Positions 12,178 to 24,822 of a stretch of DNA of 64,000 nucleotides are shown in pieces. The notes beneath the pieces were generated by a model that saw nothing but the letters and a program-made list of their open reading frames with translations, ran no database searches and was not told the origin of the DNA. Origin of the DNA: Parascedosporium putredinis (lineage: Eukaryota > Ascomycota > Sordariomycetes > Microascales > Microascaceae). The stretch's first letter is position 1. Each line of letters starts with the position of its first letter. Made by a program: the position numbers and the translations under genes. The stretch spans positions 1,860,001-1,924,000 of the forward strand of contig CASHTG010000017.1 in NCBI GenBank assembly GCA_949357655.1, in the 5' to 3' direction.

Positions 12178-13134
12178 GGCTCGGTCAAGAGTGAGCTAGG
12201 CGCGAGAAAAACGAAAAAAGCGTTGTCAGCTTTTTCCAGCCCCGGTGCATTGAAAGAGTTCCAAATATCTCTAAAATGGGTGGCGGATGCTGATTACGAC
12301 CGTGTATCTCAAGCCGTGCCTGATTGGTCAGGCACGGACCTTGATTCCTTTTCTCACACGACAACCCATCGATGTATCGCAAGATTCAGCCTGGGTCAGC
12401 TCACTGAAAAATGCTGCGAGAAGGTGAAAGAATGGGCGACATTAAATCGTGCAGAGTTGGCAAATAAGGGGATTCCTCTTTAGTAGAGAAGGAGGTCCAT
12501 AGATGGTATATCAACAGGTAGCAAGACCGCTCGCCTATCTCTCGGGTTCAGGGCATGATAATGAGGCGATCTAAGGACGGAGCACAATTTAAACATCACT
12601 GAGGCTATCAAAAAAATCGTTAAAGTCTACATCGGCCTGGAGGCAAGGCTCATGAGTGACACCCAGGTTTGGCCTTCTAAGCTTCCATTGTTTATAAATA
12701 TTCCTATTAAGATAAAAGAAGTCCTCCTAGACAATGATGTTCATAAAACCCTCGGAACGGATTAGGGGAGAGTAAAGAAAAAGGATAAGACAGAAAAAGA
12801 AATGTGTAACGAAATCAAGGTATATGAGTATAGTATAACAGGAGAGAAAATGTGGCAGTCTTGCGCTTGACCGTCTTGCTTCTTCAGCAACCAAAAAGGA
12901 TAGGGTGAAAAAGGTGAGTGAGATGATGAAGATAGATCCCGAAGCGCTGGGGTTTACAGCTAGGGAGCTCGGCGCCTTCTGAGACTTTGAGCGGCTCGCT
13001 AATGAGTCAAGCTGTTGAAACGTTCATCATCAACCTCAAGTAGCGCCATCTATATGCAAGAGCTGGTAATCAAAAAATAAAGTGTAGGGAAGTTAGCACC
13101 CCCATGAAGTTGTACAACGGAGGGTGAAGATAAA
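12178..13134. other. intergenic region between LYR gene and sugar transporter
   Basis: About 950 bases holding the promoter of the LYR gene and the 3' end of the transporter, both on the minus strand. The plus-strand frame 12142-12483 (113 codons) overlaps the start of the LYR gene and shows no known domain. AT-rich sequence at 12600-12850 fits untranslated or spacer DNA. Confidence 0.5.
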
Positions 13135-15559
13135 TTAGTCGTCTCCTTGTCGAACCGGGGCATATCTGCCGCTACTGCTACCGCTGCCAGCTCTGCTTCG
13201 GCTCCCATTTACGACCCGAGAAAGCCAATTGGTGATTCCACCATCATTCGGCGACGTCGAAGGTTTCGGGTGCTCGCTTCCTTCGAGGTCTGGGGGATCG
13301 AGCGTAAGACCAGGAATTGCGTTTGACGGGGTGAAGCCTGAGCGACCGCGGAAGTCGGAACCAATTGGCGAGCCAGGGTACATGAGAGAATCCGTCTCCG
13401 CACGGAGTGAAGGCGTCCCGGCAACGGTGCTCGCATCGCCAAATAGGACATCCATATCCTCGAGTCGGACACCGCAGGTTTCCGGATAAAGAAAGTACAC
13501 TAGTCAGGTGACGGTGATGGTCAGTGAGAAGGTCTGCGAAAGAGTGTTTTATCAAGGCAAAGACAAGTGTCAACATACCGACAACGAAACTGACAGCACA
13601 CCAGAACGCATGAACCAGGTACAGGCGCCAATGGATGAGCTCCTGGAAGACAGGAGTGGTCTCACCAACGAACCAGTTGAAGGCCCAGTTTGTGGCAGTG
13701 GAAAGACTGGCACCCTTGGAGCGAATGCTCAGGGAAGGATCTCGGGCGGATAGAGCCAGGGGATCGGGCCCCACGAGTATCCAAAAGCAGCATTGTAGAT
13801 CATGACAAAGAGAACAACCATGGTAGGAGTATGTGCGACGTCAAGATAGAGGAAGTACGCGATTGCGGAGAGAGCGATAACCATGGCGACGGCGCCACTG
13901 AGGAGAATGGGGCGGCGACCCCATTTGTCAACGATATACCAGGGGGATGGTGGACAAGAAGTACGTGATACCGTTGATGCCGGTCATGAGAATGGCGTCG
14001 CGACCAACCCAGCCAGCAGACTCGAAGACGTAGGGAGCGTAGTAAGAAATGACGTTGATGCCATTCAACTGAGCGAGGGCTTGGGCGGACATGGCGATCA
14101 ACACGCGAGTACGATACTTGCGGAACATTTCGGAGTAGGTACGCTCCCCTCCTGGCGTTGCAGCAGAACGTCCATCTTGATATTACGGAATTCGTCGCGC
14201 GCTTTAGCATCATGGATATCGCCGCCACCGTATAGGTTGGCAATAACAATGATACCTTCTTCGTCGTGGTCGTTGTCGAGTAGCCACCTAGAGGGGGGAC
14301 AAGATTGATGAGTAAACGGTTATATATTGTAGGGGTGATCAGGAACGGCGAGATATACGACGCATACCTTGGTGACTCTACGATGATCAAGCTGCCCAGT
14401 CCGAGCAACCCACCCATGATACATTGCATGAAAAGAGGAATCCGCCACGCCATGTTGTTGTTGATGAAGCTGCAAAAGTAATCAACCCAGACGGACGAGG
14501 TGTACCCAATGATGTTGCCCGAGAATTCGATACAAGCCAATTTTCCACGATTGTGCGGGGGCGAGATCTCAGACTGGTAGACGGGGACGATGGTAGAGAG
14601 CATACCAACTCCGAAACCTGCAACAATACGGCCTGCCATCATCATGAACATGCTCGAGGCAATCGTTTGGAGAGCGCCGCCGACGAAGAAAATAATGGAG
14701 CCGTATAAAATCGTTTTCCGGCGTCCGATGATGTCTCCGACACGCCCTACGATCAAGGATGAACAGAAGGCGCCGATTTCGAGGATAGCAACCATGGTGC
14801 CAATCTGGGCCTTGGAGGGCTGGTTGAAGTATTCATTAAAGTGGGGTCCGCTGGTGTTGAGTTAGCACCTCGCTCCTTGTTCCAAGAAGATGGGGTACAG
14901 GCCGAGTGCGGGGAGATGTTCAACTTACGTGATGATACCCGACATCACGCCTTGGTCATATCCAAACAAAAAGACGCCTAGTGATACAAAGATACTCGTA
15001 AAGTAGCTGTTGGTTGTTAGAGTCTGTAACAATGTCCACGGAACAGCCTATAGTCATTTGCTTGGGGGATCGGGGGCGAGAGTATCAACGAACATTAGGG
15101 GCGGCCTGTGAGGCCGTGAATGGGATTGGAGCCCATGATGCCAGCAATGAAGCGTTCGGCACGCGGAATGCGTCGAGGAGTGGCACTGGGAATCTCTATC
15201 GCTTCTTTGTCGAAGCTCGGGCTGGGGAGTACGAGTCGCGGTGACCGGGGGCTCCGGACTCTAACCTTCTTCTGAGACCGGCGGTAGCCGTTTAGCAGCT
15301 CGTCATGAGGGCCGTCAGCAACGCTGTCCCGAAGGGGGTCTTCGCCGTCTCCCAGCTGCTCGGCGATGTCGCCAGAGTCGCCGACTAAGCTGGTGTCGGA
15401 GGAGCGTCGGAAAAGTTGCCCGGCACTATCGCCCGAGGGGCTCAGCAATGACGTCGATCTCGAACCAAGGCCCGGGCGCGGCTGTCGTGAGGGTAAAGTC
15501 CGCAGGGGTATGTTGGAAGGGAGACGACTGGAATTTGAGTCCGGAATTTTGGGCGGCAA
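13135..15559 (-). CDS. MFS sugar transporter (sugar porter family)
   Basis: A Ser-rich cytosolic N-terminus (MPPKIPDSNSSRLPSNIP) leads to HGLTGRP and the first membrane segment FVSLGVFLFGYDQGVMSGII. Sugar-porter signatures follow: GRVGDIIGRRK, AGRIVAGFGVGMLSTIVPVY with QSEISPPHNRGKL, WRIPLFMQ, ESPRWLLDND, ALAQLNGINVISYYAPYVFE and, near the C-terminus, LYPPEILPLSIRSKGASLST, NWAFNWFVGE and YPETCGVRLEDMDVLFGD. A Ser/Gly-rich cytosolic tail ends at 13135. About 12 membrane segments at the plasma membrane, substrate probably a hexose or related sugar. Introns: 15007-15093, 14851-14928, 14288-14367, 13500-13578. Frame breaks occur at 15098-15101 (G4), 14146-14149 (C4), 13942-13946 (G5) and 13732-13734 (G3). 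The long N- and C-terminal tails could mean sensing or regulated turnover, which is speculation. Confidence 0.9.
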
Positions 15560-15924
15560 TGGTGCTGTTTAGCAGCAGCACCTTTCCGCAGGAGACTCGA
15601 GGGGAGGCGGGTGAGGGAAGGGGGTGAGGGAGAAGATGTAGTTGATTTGGCTTTCCAAGTCCGGCAGCAGACTTGCCTTGAGGAAAAGGCAACAGTCGGC
15701 AAGACAAGCAGATGGCTGGCCTGTCGAGGTGTGTGGGGACTGGACCTGGTGCAGGACTAGTACAGTACAAGCTCTACAGTGTGATTGATGCAAGGTGACC
15801 CTGCACTGACTCTCGTACTCCTGCTTGGTCAAGACCCTTGCACTGTCTGCCCGTACTGTACTTCCCGCTTAAGAGGCTGTGGGTCCTAGCCTGCACAAAG
15901 TCGCGACCGCAGTAAGAATGAATG

Positions 15925-15944
15925 GATCAATCAATTGATTGATC
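15925..15944. repeat. perfect 20-base palindrome in transporter promoter
   Basis: GATCAATCAATTGATTGATC equals its own reverse complement. It lies 366 bases upstream of the sugar transporter start codon and eight bases from a G-run array. It could be a dimeric transcription factor site or a cruciform; no factor can be named. Confidence 0.75.
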
Positions 15945-15952
15945 AACAATGT

Positions 15953-15980
15953 GGGATGGGGATTGGGATGGGGATGGGGG
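15953..15980 (+). promoter_or_regulatory. potential G-quadruplex, five G-runs
   Basis: Five runs of 3-5 G (15953-15955, 15958-15961, 15965-15967, 15970-15973, 15976-15980) are spaced by 2-3 base loops, which satisfies the usual quadruplex rule. It lies on the strand opposite to the sense strand of the sugar transporter, about 390 bases upstream of its start. Confidence 0.65.
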
Positions 15981-16554
15981 AAAGCCTGGAAGGAGTTGCC
16001 CTCGTGTGAGAGTGCAGCAAAGGGGTCAGGCGGGCTTCTCGGGCCCAGCACCTGAGCTCCCGTGAGAAGCAATCGAAAATACCTCTTTAGTCGAGGGAAA
16101 TAGTGCTGGTGACGACGCGGGAAGACCTCAAGCGAGCGAATTCGGCGTTGCTTTCATGTGCACTTACTTCCCTGTTTTTGCGTATACCACTCTCGGTCCG
16201 TCTGGTTTTCTGATCCCTCACAATCGATGTCGGCAGCAAAGACACGAGAGTAACGAGCCGAGGAGAAAGGCACGAATTAGAGAGGTACTTTGCTTAATTA
16301 CCTCGTGAACAATCCCTTCGCTTCGGGCGGGTTTTGCGGGTGATAATGATGACAGCACTGAGCAGGGCGGTTTATTCGTTCCCTCCCATAAAGCCACCGT
16401 GGGTGCGTGAGCCAGATGACCCTTTTTGCTGCGAGAGGAGCCAACGGCCAAGAAAGCACAGGGGTGGTGACTCGACAGAGCAGCAGGCAGCGGGAATCTC
16501 GATGGCGCTGCAAGGTTGAAAGGCAAGCTTGAAGGAGAGATACCCCCAAAAAAG

Positions 16555-16577
16555 AAAAAAAAAAAAAAAAAAAAAAA
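16555..16577 (+). repeat. poly-A run of 23
   Basis: Uninterrupted A run in gene-free DNA about 1 kb upstream of the sugar transporter. No retroposed gene is visible next to it. Confidence 0.9.
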
Positions 16578-18348
16578 GGAACAGCTCAAGCCAACCCAAG
16601 AAAATATCCTAGACTAGGACAAGAGTCTGGAGGTCTGGAGCAGAGTTCGCGGATTGATTGCCGCTGCCGCAGGTCGCGTGGGTTCTCGGGTGACCTTAGC
16701 CAGCGCGTTGCGGTGCAAGTACACGATGATTGACAGCTAGGGGTCAGATGGACAGACTGAGGTGCACTCTCGGTCGAGTGACAGGGGAACTAAGGGAAGG
16801 TGGGTGCGGCGGGGCGAACGCAGAAGAGAATGTGCTGATGCGTGGAATTGGGACACGCGACCAAGTGGAATCGAGACTGGCAGAGACACCCAGCGACGCA
16901 GGAATTGATGAAATTGAGAGATGCAATGAAGAAGAGAAGTAGAAACAGGATTTAATTCAGGGTCAGATGCGGGATGAAAGAGAAGAGGTGTCAAGATGAC
17001 TCTGGGCCCTTTTTTTTTCTGCCTCTCTTTATGAAAATTTTAACCAGGTTTTCAGCCCCTATTCCCAGCAGGTTTCCTTTGCCTGTTTTCCCTGGGCCGC
17101 GTTTCTCCCAGCACTGATGCAAGATAAGGGCCCTTGATCCGAAAAGTGATGGATCTTCACGCGTGGGGACAAACGTCTTCACCATCAAACCCAACCTTGA
17201 CTGTGCAACAACGCACTGTGTCTGTTTTCTAGAGAGCGGGTCTCTAGGGGCATGAAGGCTTTATCTAGTGTATGAGGCAACCCCCAAGTCACCAAAACGC
17301 GTTGGAGGCAGCAAGAACGTGAAGCTCGCGCTCTAGTTTTGACGGCCAGCCGAAGGCACGGTCCCACTGCCATCGAACAACGGAGGCCGAGAACCCCGCC
17401 CGGTCCAGTATAAATGCGCCGAATATCCCAGCCTAAGGCTGGTCCAAAAGCCAAGCTTCCGGCGTCCAATCTTGAGCAAGATCGTGAAGATTCAGGCCGT
17501 ATTTGTCTCTAGGTTTCGGTACTGTGTGTTGGAGGGCTCGTACGAGGCATTCGAGCCAAGAGCTTGAGCGAGAAACAACTAGAGGATTGGCGAATTATAT
17601 TCTTCCAAGCTCCAGAGAGGAATTAGTCACCTGTAGCCTCCTACCCTAACAAAAGGAAGCTGATCAATATATATAGATCCCTATGTATACCCGCCGAAAT
17701 ATGGCACATATGGGATCTGATTTGGCGTACTTCACCTGAGTTTGTGTCGACAATCATCTTCTTGCCATCGGACCGTCGAGCCTGGTCGAGGTTTGTTCAA
17801 CTGTCGGCGCTTGAGATAGCTATCTGAAGGAACTTATCCCGAACTCAATCAATTCCCCCATGAGAATCGCCCAAGGCATGCATAGCACTCGGGGGTAGAG
17901 AAACACGAATAGGGAATCGAGCCCACTCTCTCCGGCCGGTACCGCATAGCTTTGCCCCTTCTCCGGCCTTCCTCCAGCGGATGCAAGAGTATACGCTAGC
18001 TCAGAAAGTGATAGGCACCCGCATCGATGTCGGAGAGCCCCGATAATGAACGGACCCAGCGGAGAGTTTCGATTTCGCGATCGATGGGTTATATCAGCAA
18101 ATGTGACAAATCCCTTGTCACGGAGAATATCATCTGCTCACCTCGTGATACTTTCCCTTGAGCAACCGAGCTCTGTCCGTGCCATCCTTTAAAGTTTCCC
18201 CGCATCCAAGACTTCTATTTACTAAAATCTTGGGTCTCGGCACAGAGAGCTCGTGCCTTGTTCAATGGATCCAATGCATGGGAAGACATATTTCCCGGGT
18301 TTGCTTTGCGATATTGGGTTGGCCTTGTTTTTATGCCTTGGCCCTTGC

Positions 18349-18370
18349 CCAGGTATATATATATGCCTGG
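18349..18370. repeat. near-perfect palindrome with a TA core
   Basis: CCAGG, an alternating TA tract of about ten bases, then CCTGG; only the bases flanking the TA core (T on one side, G on the other) break symmetry. Prone to cruciform formation. No adjoining gene. Confidence 0.7.
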
Positions 18371-21300
18371 CAGACTCTCCTGACACAAACCCTACATATA
18401 ATCTACCAGAGTTCTTTGGGGACAGGGAGGGGTTGACGAAGGGAGCAGTAACCTTTGGAGAAGCATTGCTTCTCTCTCCCTCTCCGAGAAAAAGAAGGCT
18501 CTTCGGGTCCCGGTTTGGGTGTTTCCTCCCGGCAACGGCATGGACCCAGGAGGAGGTTCCCCAAGGAACTGTAATCCTTGGTACTGCCTCATGCATTCTT
18601 TGAACGCCAGCAGTCTCATTCGCTGGCCGTGAGCTCGATTTCTCGCAGCCTCTTACCGTTCGGGCGCAATCGTCCATGTAGTTCCCCGGTTTCTCCAGCA
18701 AACGTTCCCACAGTGGCTTACAGTTCATGGGGATGGGGATTCCTAAACTCGAATCCTCTTCAATTTTCTCATGAAAATCTTTGCATGTTGATTAAACTGG
18801 TGTTTATTTTTCTTTCGTTTCGGCTAGAGCAGCTTAACCAAAATCTTGACGGCATAATCATTAACACGGGACAGAATATCCATGGGCGGACAGCAAAGCC
18901 ATGCTTCAAGAGTGATTGGTAGACTCACGCTGATCACACATCCGTCTTTGAGCCGTTGCCACCGTTAACCAATATTACGTACGTCCTTTGGTCGGCTTCA
19001 TGTTCACGACATTGCTGCTTGATCAATTAGTTATATAAAGAAAAGAGTGGGGGAACAATCAAGGTGAGCATGGTAAACACCAAACAACGGGCCGGACGTG
19101 TTTCTCAAAAACGAATGCATAGAGGCTCGTTGACTGATGGCCACGTCTTTGTGAGCCGCAATATCTCAGAATAATGATTCCTCCCAAGGTGCGGGTGTGT
19201 GTGCACTCTAACCTGATGAGGTGCAATGGCCCCGGGCGCAACAATGGGCATGTGCGCCCTCAATCCCTGGCAAACGGGAGGACCCTGAACAGCATGAAGA
19301 CCCATCTCTTAATAGAATGGCCACTGAAACTAATCAGGAAGGTTCGAAAGTAGGTCATCTATGCACGGATTTAATGAACCCTGGTCCGTTTAGACGTCCT
19401 CACCTTCCGAAGAGCGCCTTTGACGGAAGCGCGGGGCACGTTCATCCCTATACTGAAGATGGCATCTCCGTGAGTTGTGAACTGGCGTAGAACTTTTGGA
19501 GTGGCTCGACGAGGAAGGTGACAAGAGAGTCAAAACATCATGGTCGGTACTCGCAACAGGGCTGTGCGGAGCTGACACTTGTTGTGAGTCTCCCGGGAAC
19601 ATGGCTAGCTTGTCCGAGGAGCTATTAGCGGGTTCTATAATTATCGGCGGAGGCGAAGCTCGACGAAATATTCTTGAACCTGGAGAAGGCGAACAAAAGC
19701 TGCTCCGCCTCATCCTTTTATTCCAGCTCTAGAACGTCTGATGCTCCGGCTTACTTTCATTTCTTCCGCTTCCGTACCTGGGTCTAATACGTCAAGTGAG
19801 TGTGGGCCTAAGGATGAAAAGGGATGCAGTCCGGACCCGTTGACCACTTCTCCGCCTCATCCTTATGGGCCTGTGGAATAAGTATTTTGGGAGCCATTAC
19901 GCTCTGTAGGGAAGAGAGCCTCCCAAAATCGCGAGTTTTGGTCTTTTGACCTCGGTATTTCGCATCAATAACCTTGATGTTTGTGACACATCCAGCTGAA
20001 AGGCGAAGATTTCTCGTATGGCCCAATCGGCATGGCTGAAACGCCAATCACCCCCTTCTCATGGGATGGTGCAACAATACAGTCTTCAATGTTCTTTCTG
20101 AAACGGAGAAATGCCGTTCTCCAAGATGACCAAGATGACGAAGATGACCAAGTGAACAAACGATCAAGGACCGAGAAATACAGAGATGCGCGGGGCCTGA
20201 GCAACCGATCTAGCCCTTCATTTGGCTCTGCATATTCTCGTTGCTTTTTCATAATATGGCCCGACGCTTTCGCTGGCACAATTCTGCTGCCAGCTGTTCC
20301 TTCGTTTGTCCCACTTAGCACACAGGGAAATGGCAGAACTTCATGCATTCAATACATCAGGTGTCGACTCGATTAGGTGGTTGGCTCAAGTCCTGGCCGA
20401 GGCCATCGTGCGGCGTGGCATCTTCATGCACCACCTGGCCAAAGAGCCACTGGCCATGTTGGCGGCCAACAAGGTGACGCAATCGACGGCCTGGCCTCAA
20501 CCGACCTAAAAGAACCTTAGCAGGGCCAACCTTTAGTAAAAGAGGGAGCCTGACTTTGAAGCCTAAAATGAGAGAAGCCGAGCAGTTTGGGGTAGTCTGC
20601 GTCCGTTCTCAGCGGGGCTTTCCGCCTCCGTCTCACTTCAGTCCTGGCCTTTCCACTTTGGTTTTTCCACTCACCCCCAAACTGGTATTACGGTCGTTGT
20701 CTCAAAATGTTCTTCCCAAGGGCCGAACGGGCACATGGCCAAGGAGGATCGCTGGGTGTTTGGGAAAGTTCTTGGCATGACAAAAGTTTTCCCTTCCTCT
20801 CCTCTGTAGTGTATGTAAAGTAAAGTATTGTTAATAATTATGTAGTCTCGCGATTGCTACCCACCACTCTGGAAAAAGCGAAATTCTTTTGGCAGGTTCT
20901 AAGGTAAAGTTCCGTTATGTTGACAGGGGTGCCCGGAACGGCCTACGTATGTATCCGAAAAGTGCTGGGCACGGCATATCACTTCATGCGAGCCACTTGT
21001 AGGCTTTTTTCGAAGAAAGGAAAAAGGGGCGAGACGAGAAAGAATAGCTGAGATGAAAAGAGAGTAGGTCCCTCGCCCCAGCCCTTTACTAAGAAAAAGA
21101 AAAAAAGAAAAGCGAGGAGAGAGCGACACCAAGCCTCCAATATCATCAATGGGAGAAGGGAGCGTCATGTCATTGTGCGGATCTGGGAATGTGTAGCGTA
21201 TGTACGTACTTGTAAGCGACGTTGAGACAGAGCACGGCTCTCCATCGTAATTTCCCTTCCCAGTTCTGTATTGGAGCGAGCGTTGAGAGGTGCGGGCCGG

Positions 21301-22948
21301 CGAACGGGCTCCCTTCCAGGGTGGATGACCACATTTTGATGGGATAGAGGGATTTCAATGTGACTAGCTGTCCACCTCGGTAGTCCCTCATAATACTGGT
21401 GTGTTCAGTCTGGAGGCGTTTGACGACAAAAGTACACACTCTGCATCGCATCGAGAGCAGAAGGCGGATGGTCGAGGCCTCGTCGATACCAAGGCCAGGA
21501 GTATGTACATCTATCCATATGTATCAATTAGCAAGGGCAGCTCGCCGCCCGCAACCACCATCAATCGATGGCCTGCATGGCCGGCATGCAGTTTCTCCCC
21601 CACACACCCACACAGGGCAAGACACAATCTTGGGTTATTAGACTCAAACGACTTGGGAAACGGGATGATGCACAGGGTTTAGGTTTCCGATGCATGAGGC
21701 ACATGCACCCTTCCAGAACGAAGAGAAGGCATGAACGGAGCGCACAAATGGCCCATTCTTTCGGAAAGGGCCTCGCTGCGCTTCGTCTTTCGGGACTTGA
21801 GAAAGGCTGCGAATCCCACGATTTTTGTGAAGTGGGCAAAATGAAGGGATAGCTTCTGGAGACGAACAGGTTGCATCCTGTCTCGCCGTTGCGCTCCGGA
21901 TGCCAAAAGGACAGGGTTCTTTGGTGGCATTGCGGAGCAATGTTAATTTTTGGCAAGATTACTTGCCTTGATGAGGGCGTTTCCTCCCCTCCCCGTCAGA
22001 CTTGTACCCGACTATGCGTTTGTATGCGGTGTGGTACATCCTCGAGGTTTCTTGCAAGGGGCGTGGCCTGCTTTTCTCTCGGCCAATTTCGTTTCTGGGG
22101 TGCACCACACCTGGGCAATCCCGTAATAATTGGATATCGCATCACCGAAATGAAATCATTCAATCAAGGGATAACGGAGGCCGGTGACATGAGGGGAAGC
22201 ACGGGGAGGTGGCAATTCACACACAATCTAAATGCCCAAAGAAAGCTGGAGAGGTGGATAGCGAGACAAAAGGAAAAAAGTAACAAAAAGAAGCAGCGCG
22301 GAGGAGCAGGAAGGAAATTACCAGGATAGGGCCAGGACGAACGTCCGTTGCCTCCGCAAACAAGAGTGGCGGAGGAGTCCAGATCAGCCCTCCAGCTCGT
22401 CGACATTGACTCGTGCCATCAATCCGAACTTTGAATGTTGCTCCATGCGAAGATCACCGTCACGCAGCAGGGGCCGGGCATTCTGGCACGATGGATGATC
22501 GATCTGATACGGGAGGTAATAATACTTGGAGAACCAAGCCACAAGCTGCACTCCTCGAAAACGGTACCTACTTTGGCTGGGCTTGCCCAAAGCTCTTGCC
22601 GGGAGGGCTACGCCTGGAGGAGCCGAGGGGTGGCTTAACGGGGCAACCGTCTCGGCCTTGGAATGGCAAGAATGGCAACCCCAGACAGTTTATACACTAC
22701 CCTGGTCGGGTCAATTTTCAGGATAGACCAATCAGAACCCCGGACCTTGATGTCGGCTGGAAGGGAATGTCTCCACTCTTTAGCAGGTTAGTTAGACCCA
22801 GCCGCTAAAAGATGTCGTCGGTTCCTGCCTCCGTTGCTGGCAAAAATGTAAAGAACGGAAGGGAATTGATGGTTGTCGCGGTTTGAGCATTGAGACTTAT
22901 ATTGCCTGTCGCTGTCCTCGGTCGTCAATCCCGCCCCATTCCCCCGAG

Positions 22949-22957
22949 GTATATACC
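22949..22957 (+). promoter_or_regulatory. TATA-like element upstream of Chs7-family gene
   Basis: GTATATACC follows a C-rich stretch, and a pyrimidine-rich leader with CAA-type motifs runs from it towards the start codon at 23569. The 0.6 kb distance is long but compatible with a fungal leader. Weak evidence by itself. Confidence 0.3.
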
Positions 22958-23568
22958 ACCACATCCGCACTCCCAGCTCTTTTCACGCAAACAAACCAAT
23001 TCACCAGACCTCACGATTCTCACACCCTTCGATCAATCGAGTTTTCTCTTGTCTGCGCGAAGAGATATTTCCCCGATTAAGAGCTAGAAATTCGCCTTCG
23101 CCTGCCATTTGGATTTGCGTTTGCTGGACAGTCACCTTCTCAGCACCAGTGTCGAAGCAACGAGGTTGGGAAGGAGAAAACCCACCTAAAAAAATACGAC
23201 GCTATCCACCCAACCGAGCAACCGCCAAACAGCTCCCAACCACCTTGCGACTCGAGGTCTAAAACGAGAGGGAGGGAAAAAATAATAATAAGGGTGCCAT
23301 AAATTTGTCGAGACAAGATTTCACCGTTGTACTCTTTCGAGTCGCTTGTCTCACCGCGACAACTGTCAATCAAGCAATCGCATCACACTTTCGAACCTGT
23401 CAATCGAATCGAAGCCGACCCAGATCTCAGCGTGGCCACGGCGACCGGCCATTCCCCTTTTTGAGTGGTCCCTTTTTGTTCCTGCGCCCTGCGCCAATTA
23501 AACTCAATTCAAACCTCAGATTGTGGATTGACTCGACAGTCAGTCCGCTGACGGGTAGAACTTGAACG

Positions 23569-24822
23569 ATGGGGTCAACACAGTTTGGAAATTTTGAGGT
23601 ACGTTGCACCCATTTGGAGAGGGCTACCGCAATGCGCACTGCATTCCCACGCTTCCTTGTGCCTTGGGAGGCCCAGAAGCCCGAAACTTGTTCTGAGCTA
23701 ACAGCAACCCTGTTGCAGAAATTTTGTCGCGATTCGACGTTACCAGTCTGCAATGTACGAACGAAACCTCGATTTGTCCCACTGAGAAGCGCGTCTAGGT
23801 CTAACATTTTACCCTTTAGTTGCTATCCGAGAGTCACAATCAGACCGGGCCATGGGACACCGCCGATAGTTGCCAATTGAAAGGAATCTCCCTATCGGGG
23901 GTAAACAACTGGGGAACCTGGGCTCGATTTTACTTTGCGGCATTGCAATTCTTGTCAGCATCTACCTTCTCCTGCGAACCAGTCGAAGGAAGGCTGCTGT
24001 CGGCAGAGTGTAGGCTTCTACCTAACCTGGCGCCCCCGCCCATGGTTGTGAACCTTGACTGACCGTTTTCTAGGGAGATCCAATTGTTCTTGGTCGGCTA
24101 TATCCTAATTTCTATTTGCGAGATCTTCTCCGTCGGCGAATTCCCGCTGAGCGGCAAAGTTCGAGTGGTGCGTTCCCTCTCTGTCCCACCTTGTCTCCAT
24201 CGAACGCCATTCTTACAATCGGTGCACCTGTTCCCCAAATCTATGACTAACGTGGGCTGTTTTGCGTTTGGAACAGGCCTTTTCCGCAATCCATATCGGG
24301 TTAATCGCTGCGACAACATGGATCCTCATGCTCAACGCCGTTGTTGGTTACCAACTAATCGATGACGGAACTCCTCTATCGCTAGCGCTAATGGTTAGCT
24401 CCGCCGCGGTCTTGCTGATTGGCACGGGCTATATTGCCCTCGACACTGGACTCCAATTCACTGGTTTCTGGGAGGAGAGCTGGACAGCCCCGAACCGAAA
24501 CATTGCTCTTTACGTCCTCTATCAATTGGCGCCACTTGTCTTCCTCGTCGCCTTCTACATCCTGGAGGCTATCCTCGTTCTCCGGATCCTTGGTGAGAAG
24601 GCGCCAATGCTTTATCTAACCGGGGCCGCTATATTGTTCGCCGGAGGCCAAGTCATCAACTATGTTGCCAGCCCCCACATCTGCAACGGCACCAACGGCA
24701 AGATCGACGGAGCGATGTTCGAGACTCTGTTGACGCTCTTATCCGTCACGCTAGTCTGGATCTTCTGGTCATCCATCACCGAAGACGACTGGCATAACCC
24801 AGTCGGCCCTACCTACCCCTAA
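23569..24822 (+). CDS. Chs7-family membrane protein (chitin synthase export chaperone-like)
   Basis: Five exons: 23569-23598, 23719-23754, 23820-24009, 24074-24167, 24277-24822, with clean GT...AG joints. The N-terminus MGSTQFGNFEKFCRDSTLPVCN matches the start of Chs7-family proteins. Hydrophobic segments follow: GSILLCGIAILVSIYLLL, IQLFLVGYILISICEIF, IHIGLIAATTWILMLNAVVG, LALMVSSAAVLLIGTGYIAL, LVFLVAFYILEAILVL, LYLTGAAILFAGGQVINY and TLLTLLSVTLVWIFWSSI, about seven membrane spans. PHICNGTNGKIDG and SSITEDDW near the end are also typical. About 298 residues. The founding member, yeast Chs7, is an ER chaperone needed for chitin synthase III exit; this one looks like a paralogous branch, so the exact client is unknown. 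One frame break at 23911-23914 (G4, five expected). Confidence 0.82.

Larger units (their letters stand above)
15560..23568. other. 8 kb region without a recognisable gene
   Basis: Separates the minus-strand sugar transporter from the plus-strand Chs7-family gene, so both promoters lie inside it. It holds a perfect 20-base palindrome and a G-run array near the transporter (15925-15980), an A23 run (16555-16577), and a CCAGG(TA)nCCTGG palindrome (18349-18370). The longest frames (e.g. 18222-18728 minus, 168 codons; 21871-22329 plus, 152 codons) carry no domain I know, overlap other frames on the opposite strand and show no intron logic. Base composition is ordinary, not the AT-rich pattern of repeat-induced point mutation. 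Lineage-specific or noncoding transcripts remain possible. Confidence 0.5.
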
